Shown: in pieces, positions 1-9,000 of the stretch
Position numbering within the stretch: the stretch's first letter is position 1
Layout: the number at the start of each line of letters is the position of its first letter
Assembly: GCF_050611725.1 (NCBI RefSeq)
Contig: NZ_JBODJB010000001.1
Span: 2,232,001 to 2,296,000, forward strand
Source of the DNA: Ferruginibacter sp050611725
GTDB lineage: Bacteria > Bacteroidota > Bacteroidia > Chitinophagales > Chitinophagaceae
Reading direction: 5' to 3'
DNA length: 64,000 bases
The notes under the pieces: generated by a model
What the model was told of the DNA's origin: nothing
What the model saw: only the letters and a program-made list of their open reading frames with translations
Databases searched by the model: none
Position numbers and translations under genes: made by a program

Positions 1-1
1 A

Positions 2-3000
2 GTGCAGTCTCCATTGGCTTCAGGAAATATTTATGCATCACAGGTAGTAACTGTAACCTCAACATTATCCGGAGCTTTATCTACAGGACAAAATGCGTAT
101 ATCCGTTACACAAAAGATAATTTTTCTACTTCTACAATAGCAGCAGCAACTTCTGTTGTTGGTACAACTGCTACATTTACAATTCCTGCATCATTCAATA
201 CTTCAGCAGCGTCAGTAAAATATTACGTTTTTACTTCAGGGGCTACAACTCCAACACATGCAGATGCCGATGCGATGACAATAAATTATGACAATAACAG
301 CGGTAGTAATTATTCTTATACAGTAGTTACAGGTACTGCATATTATTGGGTGGGTGGAACTGGGCCTGCTGCAGCATTTAATGATGGAACAAACTGGAGT
401 ACAGCAGGTGTAGGCGGAACAGCAGGATCTTCCGGAGCAATTGCATTTACAACAAGTAATATTTTAATTATCGATGGTAGCGATGTTAGTGCTACTGGTG
501 GTCTGCAAACGGGGCAAATCTCAGCAATAGCCACTTCTGCAAATTTAACGATTGGGCAATTAGTTTTAATGAACTCAGCTAATATACGAATAGGGGCCCT
601 TTCCTCTACTAGGTCATATACGATTGGTGGCGGTATTGCAGGTGCCGATTTAGATATACAGGCAGGTAGTACATTGATCTTTGGTTATACAGGAGGGACA
701 TCACTTCAAACATTAGCAATAGCTGCATCTAACACAGCAAGTATTGCAGGGATATTAGATATTGGTAATTTGAATGCAAATGCTGCGATTTTAACAATCG
801 GTACAGCTAATAGTGTTACTGTAACAAGTACAGGTACTTATCGACATGGAATTGCTTCAGGTACTTTTCCTGCTCTTGTATGGAATACCGGTTCAACAAT
901 GGAGGTAACAGGGCTAACAAGTCAGAGTCCAGGGACTTCTTTTAACCAAACTTATTCTAATGTAATATGGAATTGTTCTAATCAATCTCAAGCCATCGGT
1001 TTAGGGGGTAATCTTATAACTATAAATGGGAATTTTTCTGTTACAAATACAGCTACATTTAATATCAGACTAAATGCCGGTGCATCAAGCACTACAACTG
1101 TTGGTGGTAATTTAAATATCAATGGGGGAACATTGGCTTTAAACTCTGCCAATGGTAGTGTTAATTTAAACGTAACAGGTAATTGTAATATTTCTTCTGG
1201 AACATTGACACATAATACAGCAAATAATACCGGAGCACCGGCGATTAATATTGATGGTAATTTGAATATTTCAGGAACCGGTGTTTTGGATTTTCAATTG
1301 TCTGGTAGTACAAATGGTTCCAATAATGGGATTGTAAATTTGAAAGGGAATCTTACCATGACCGGTGGCTCAATAGTTAAAACAGGAACAGGTACTGGTA
1401 CGGCTTCGTTCAACTTTGCAAAAACGGGTACACAAACATTTTCAAGATCAGGAACCACAACTATTTCGGGTAACCAAGCATTTGTAATAAACAATGGAGC
1501 AACAGTAGATTTTGGTACCAGTTTATTGGATGGAGGCTCAGGAACATTTACGCTATCTGCTGGAGGTGGTATTATTACAGCCAATACCAATGCAACAGGA
1601 GCATTAACTTCAAGTGGTGCAAATGGTACTATACAATTAGGGGGTACACGTACTTTTAATACAGGTGCAGATTATACCTTTAATGGGGCATCAGCACAAG
1701 TAGTGGGTAATGGATTTACCGGAGCCCGTGCACTTACTATAAACAACAGTGCCGGCGTAAAATTAGCTGCTTCAACAGCCGCAACAGTTAGCGGTACAGT
1801 TACCTTAACGAGTGGAGATCTTGATATCAATGCTAATACATTAACTCTAAATAGCGCTGCTGCAGCTCAGTCTATAACGGGTAGCGGTAGCCGACAAATT
1901 ATAAGTACAGGTGCAGGTATAGTATCACTTACAGGTTCAGGAGCACATACTATTACGGTCTCCGGGTTGACTGGCCTTACTTTTGGTTCAACCGTTACAG
2001 TTCAAATGAACAGCAATGCAACATTAGATTGCGGGGGTAATGGCACTTCTACAAGTTTAGTTACCGTTAATGGAACATTGCAGTTAAATAGTACAACCAA
2101 TTCAAATATTGCAAACTCACATCCTCCGTTTTATGGGAATGCCTCCACGTTAGAATATAAAGTTACCTACGGTGTATTCGATGAATGGAAAAGCGGTACA
2201 GCTTTAACCACACCAGGAGTTCCGCAAAATGTGAAAATAAATGGAAGCGGTATAACAGTTACATCGCCGACTACTGCTCGTAATGCTTTGGGAAATTTTG
2301 ATATAACTCAAGGTACTTTTGCATTAAGTGCTACAGTAGGTGGTGACATAAATGTAGGAGGCAACTGGACCAATGCCGGTACATTTACACCCAATTCAAG
2401 AACAGTTAGATTTGTAGGAGCAAGCGGCAATCAAACCATAACAAAATTCGGTGGAGAAACCTTTGATTATTTAACCATTAATAAGGCTGCCGATTCTGTA
2501 CTTCTAGCCAATTCTATAACAGTAAATCAGACACTTACTTTGACTAGCGGTGTTTTGAAATTAGGGAATAATGATTTGACATTTGGTACAACCTCTGGTA
2601 CCAGTACCGGCGCCAGTACAACAAGTTATATTGCTACTAACGGTACAGGTAAAGTGATAAAAACACATTCGGGTGCATTTACGTATCCGGTAGGTACAGC
2701 TACAAAATACACGCCTTTATCAATCACTGCTGCTTCTAGTCAACAATATACCATTGGTTCTGCTGCCACAACTTATTCGCCTTCAACTGATGCGTCAGTG
2801 AATCAGTGGAGCATAGTAACAGGTGGTTCAGCAACTTCTGATATTACATTCAGCTGGTATACTGCAGATGCAGGTGCTAATCTTGCAGCAGCAGCAAGCA
2901 CAGGTAAGGCTTTACAATACAATGGTTCAACATGGGATAACATAGGAGGCACAACAAACACAGGTACTCCAAATACAGTTGCTGTAACCGGTATAACGGC

Positions 3001-6000
3001 AGCAACATTAACAGGTACCAATGTTTGGTCGGTTGCAATACCTCCGGCAGTTCCGGATATTACTTTGGCAGACAATTCTGGTGGACAGGTAGCAAGCAGT
3101 ACCGTGACTGCTCCAACTAACACAAAAATTATTTATAATTTCCAAACAACAATTGCTACTTCTACAGCTATATTGAATCAACTTACTTTCGCTACTACAA
3201 ACAGTGCGTCAGATGTTTCGAAATATCAATTATATTATTCAGATAATAACAATAGTTTTGGTAGTGCCAGTCAGATAGGATCTGATATTACTACCGGATT
3301 AGGTACAGGTACCCATACTTTTTCAAGTTTAACAGCAAGTGCTATCAATGGCCATGTTGGTTATTTCTGGATCACTGCCGATGTGCCTTCCGGTGCTACA
3401 CCGGGTAACACAATTGTTGTTACTGCGTTAACGACAAGCAACCTAACATACAATGGTGGTGGTAATAAATTCGGCTCTGCAAGTATTGGAGGAACCATTA
3501 CTATTATAAAAGCCCCAACTGTTACAACAGATGCTGCAAGTGCTGTTACAACAACTACGGTAACATTAAATGGTACAATAAATGCAAATGCTAATAGTAC
3601 AACTGCTTCATTCGATTGGGGTACAACAAATAGTTATGGTACAAATGTAGTAGCAAATGAAAGCCCTGTTACAGGAACAAGTAATACATCCATCACAAAA
3701 GGAATAACAGGATTAGCAGAGAATACTTTATATCATTTCAGTGCGAAAGGTGTAAATGCGGCCGGTACTACTAACGGTAGTGATGCCACCTTTACAACAT
3801 TATCAAAAGCGCCTACTATTGCAACTGCAACATCAATAACATCAACAGGTTTTACTGCAAACTGGACAGATCCAACAGGACAAGGTTCAGAAACATTTAC
3901 CATAACATTAGAAGTAGATGATGATAACGCCTTTGGTTCTCCTACTACAGTTAACAGTATAGCTTCAGGTACTCAAACATATGCAGTGAGTGGACTTAGC
4001 TCTGGCACTCAATATTATTATAGAGTAAAAGCTGTAAATGCAGGAGGTAGTTCAGCATGGTCTGGTACTGAAACTGCAACGACATCATCAGCAGTTGCAC
4101 CAACTGTAACAACAACGGCTATATCTTCTATAACAGAAAACAGTGCAAATACCGGTGGTAATGTAACCAGTGATGGTGGTGATGCAGTTACAGCAAGAGG
4201 TGTTGTATATAACACAACAGGTTCTCCTACATTATCTGATCCTTTTACCACAAATGGTAGCGGTACAGGTTCATTCAGCAGCTCTTTAAGTTCATTATCT
4301 GCTAATACAACTTATTATGTAAAAGCCTATGCTACAAACGGAGCCGGTACAGGCTATGGCAGCGAAGTAAGTTTTGTGACATTAGCGACTGAGCCTGGAA
4401 CTGCAAGTACTGTTACTTTTGGTGCAAGAACGAATACTAGTCTTGTAGTTAATTTTAATAGTGGTACAGGTGGAAGAAGATTTGTGGTGGCTCGTGCTAC
4501 TAATAACTCATTTAGTTTTACTCCTACAGATGGAACGTCTTTAAGCGGAACAATCAGCAGTGATTTTGGAGTTGCGGATAATCAGGGTGGTGGTGATAAG
4601 ATCGTTTACGATGGAACAGGTAATACTGTAACAGTAACAGGATTAACTGCTAATACTGCATATTATTTTGCAGTATATGAATACACAAATAACAGTGCAA
4701 GTTCTCCAAATTATTATTTAACTCCGGGAACAGGCAATCAAACAACTTATAATCCTACAATTACTACAATAGGAACTTTATCTGCATTCGCAAATACGGT
4801 AACCGGAAATAATTCTACATCACAATCTTATACTGTAGAGGGAACAGAATTAGCATCATCTATTACTGTTACTGCTCCTACAGGGTATGCTATCAGTCTT
4901 GATAATAGCGATTTTAGTGTTAATCCAATTGTTTTAACAAGAGATGGAAGTGATGCAGTCTCTACAACAACAATACATGTAAGGTTTTCACCTTCATCTG
5001 CAAATGGAACAGTTTCAGCGAATGTTACCAATGCGGCAACGGATGCTACCACAAGAAATATAGCAGTTACCGGTATTGCATTAGCTGCTGAACCGACCGA
5101 TAAAGGAACGGTAAGTTTTGGAACTACTTCTGCTACATCTATTCAGGTAGATTATACTTTGCCGGGTTCAGGTTATGGTACTAACAGGATAGTTGTTATT
5201 AAAGCGGGTAGTACAGTTGATTGGGCACCAACGGACGGTGCAGGTATAAGCGGTACCGTTAGTGCTGCTTTTGGATCTGCAACAGACCAGGGTAGTGGTA
5301 ACAAAGTGGTTTATAATGGAACCAATAGCACCACAAATGTTGTTACAGTTACTGGTCTTACAACAAATACTACTTATCATTTTGCTATCTATGAATACAA
5401 TGTAGGTAGTAATAATTCTCAAAATTATTATGGTACTGCAGCAACCGGTAATCAAACCACTGCGGCTGTATCTTCGGCTGGCGATTACTTCAGATCTGCT
5501 GTTGCAACTTCAGGTAACTGGAATTCTGCGGCATCTTGGGAAAGTTCTCCGGATAATTCAAACTGGATACCGGCAACATTAACACCTGATGCTTCTTCAG
5601 CAAGAGTTACCATTTTGGCGAATGATACAATCGTTGTTCCAAATGGACAAAGTATTACAGCTGATAGTATTACAGTAGCCGGTACAGGTCAGATAACAAT
5701 TGCATCGGGAGGTACACTAACGGTTGCAAACAGCACTGCAGCTCCTGATTTAACCTTAAATGGAACGATACTTAATTCGGGTACTTTAACTTTCAGCAGC
5801 AGCACTGCATCTGTTGGAAGTGGAGGTATTTATGAACACAATATTGCTAACTCTGTAGCTGTGCCAACTGCCTTTACTTGGGGCACAGGTTCAACTGTAG
5901 TTTTATCGGGTACTTATGCCGGATCTGCTACATTAGCGACACCTGCATCTGGCAACTATTATAATGTAACGTTTAAAAATAATATTTCAACGTTGGCAAG

Positions 6001-9000
6001 TGACTTTATTAATATTGGCGGCAAAACAATTGATGGTAAATTAAAAATATCAACATCAGGAAATGGAGCTGTAATACCTACTTCTACAACAACAGTTACT
6101 ACCGCTGCATCTTATGAACAAACTAGTGGTAATTTCTTTGTAAACAGAAATGGCGGTGGTACAAGAGGCTTAACAATTACGGGGGATGTTGATATAACTG
6201 GAGGAATCCTAGATCTAAAGCAAAATACTTCAGCACAATTGGGACAATTAACAATTGGAGGTAATTTGAATGTAGGGGCTTCAGGTACTTTAACTGCAAG
6301 TGGATCAGGAACCGCTGCAATGATCTTTAATGGAGCTTCAGCACAGACATGGTCAAATGCAGGTGCATTCTCAGGAACATCAATTGGGGTAGCCGTTAGT
6401 GTTACTGGTGCAGGAGGTGTAACATTAAATTCCAGCATTACTTTACCTTTTGCAAGTAGCTTGACGTTAACATCTGGAAACTTTACTATTGCGTCCGGCG
6501 TTACTTTAACCATGGGTGGTACATCAACCGCCACAATTGGTGGAAGTAGAACTTTGACTGTAGATGGGACATTAACAAGAGTATCAAGTGGTACATTCAC
6601 TACTACAGGTACATTAAGTATTTCTAATGGAGGTAAATATCAACATGCACACAATGCCGGGGTTATTCCAACAGCGACTTGGGTTACAGGTTCTACTTGT
6701 GAAATAACAGGTAATACGTCAACAACCCCATCTGCAGGTCTTGGTCAAGTTTTCTCTAATTTCACATGGAACTCTCCTTCGCAAACTACAACAACAAATA
6801 TTGGAGGTGCATTAACAACTGTAAATGGTAACTTCTCTGTATTAAATACTGGTGCTGCCACCAATGGTCTTCGTCTCGTTAATGGAGCTTATTCACTAAA
6901 TGTAGGAGGAGATTTAATTGTTTCAGCTGGTAATACCGCAAAACTCGATATTAATGGAAATACAGGAACTGCAACAATAAATGTTGGGGGAAATGTTACA
7001 ATCGGTAGTGCAGGAACACTTAGTAATACTGGAGGTACAGGCGTAGTTAAATTAGCTGGAAACTGGTCAAATAGCGGAACATTTACAAATGCAAATACAA
7101 CAATTGAATTTAATGGCTCAAATGCACAATCTATAACTAAATCAGGTGGTGAAACATTTAATAAATTAACTATTAACAACTCAAGTTCAACAGGTGTTAC
7201 TTTAAACAATGATATAACTGTTTCTAATAATACTGCCGGTGGTCTTACATTAACTGATGGAGAGTTAATTACAGGTGGTTCATATAGAGTAATAATAAGT
7301 GGTACGGCTACAACTGTTATTAGTGGTGGCGGTACAGGAACTTTTGTAAATGGTAATTTACAAAGAGCTGTTGCAACAGGGACTAACACCTATGCGTATC
7401 CAGTTGGTAACACGGGTGAATATGCGCCTGCAAGTCTTGCGTTTACAACCGTAGGTACAGCTGGTAATGTAACTGTAAATACTACCAGTACGGATGAGCC
7501 AAACCTGGCGACTTCTACTATTGATAATATAGACAGGGCACAACGTTATTGGACATTAACCAATTCTGGTGTTGCAACATATACTTTAGCTCCTACATTT
7601 ACGTATAATGCAGCAGACCTGGTTACAACAGTTGATGCGACATTGTATAAAGTTGGAAAATATAATAGCGGATGGACATATCCAACTGTTGCTTCAGCAA
7701 CATCTTCAGCAATTACTGCTACAGGAATCACTTCGCTGGATGGTAATTACCAGGCAGGTAAAAATGCAGCAGTTCCTGTTGTAACAACGGATCCTTCTTC
7801 ACAAACTATTTGCGATGGGGCTGTTGTAACATTTACTTCAGTTGCTACCGGTGCTCCAACACCAACTATCAAATGGCAAGTAAGTACTGACAATGGTAGT
7901 AGCTGGTCGGATGTAAGTGGAGAAACGGCGGCTGATTACGATTTCACTGTAGCTGTTGCCGACAATAATAATCAATACAGGGTTATTTATACAAACAATA
8001 AAGGTGCCGATACTTCAGCAGTTGCGGTGTTAACTGCGGTTGCAACCGGCGGATGGGTTGGACCAAACTCAGGCGGCGACTGGAACACTTCGGCTTATTG
8101 GTGTGGAGGTAGTGTACCAACATCTGCTGATGATGTAACTATTCGTTCAGGTGTAAACATTACAATTAGTTCTTCGGTAGCAGCGAAAAGTATCACACTT
8201 GAAAGTGGAGCAGGTATAACCTTCAGTGGTTCTCCAACATTAAGTGTTGCCGGTAACTGGACAAACAACTCTGGAACAGGAGCATTAACAGCAGGAACAG
8301 GTACTGTCGCATTTACAAGTGCAGCTACTGTCGGTGGTTCTTATGCAACTACATTCAATAATGTAACAACTAGTGCAGCGCTTAACCCCGGTGCATCTAA
8401 AACAGCGGTTAATGGTACCATTTCTATAAATGCAGGTGGTTCTATAACTACAAACGGTCCGGTGTACAACAGTGGCTCTACCTTGATTTATAACACTGGT
8501 GCAAACCCTGAAGTAAGAGGCGCAGAATGGACAAGTGCTGTTACGCCTGTGAATGTTCAGATATCAGGAAATACAATTATGAATGCTGATAACGTTGGAG
8601 GATCGGGTAGTCAGGCAGCGACATTGAGTGGCAATTTAACCATCGATGCAGGTTCAGCTTTCTATATGGATTATGGTGGTGGTAGTGCTGCATTAACGGT
8701 TGGTAATAATATCATTTTAAATGGTAATATAAGTTTAGGCGGTTCATCTGGTGGTGATTTATTCTTAGGAGGAAACTGGACGAGAGATGCATCTTCATCT
8801 TCTGTAAACTATAATGACAGAGCCGTATTCTTTAATGGTTCAAGTGATCAAATTATTACACTTGCAACTTCCGGAACTCAGGCATTTGCTTACTTTATTA
8901 TTGACAAACCAAGCGGAAATGTTCAACTGGGTACCGGTACCGATGTAAGTATTGCTTCTACTAGTGGTAGTGTTTTACAATTGATCGATGCAGGTGGATT

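Noticed and set aside
2..4. GTG at base 2 as the start of the giant protein
   Set aside because: No signal peptide follows and the frame is open to the window edge, so the gene is cut by the window.
6112..7389. Long antisense open frames (162 and 166 residues) within the giant T9SS gene
   Set aside because: They are Pro/Val-rich mirror images of Thr/Gly/Asn-rich codons on the plus strand, with no recognisable domain. The plus-strand frame is continuous and domain-bearing.
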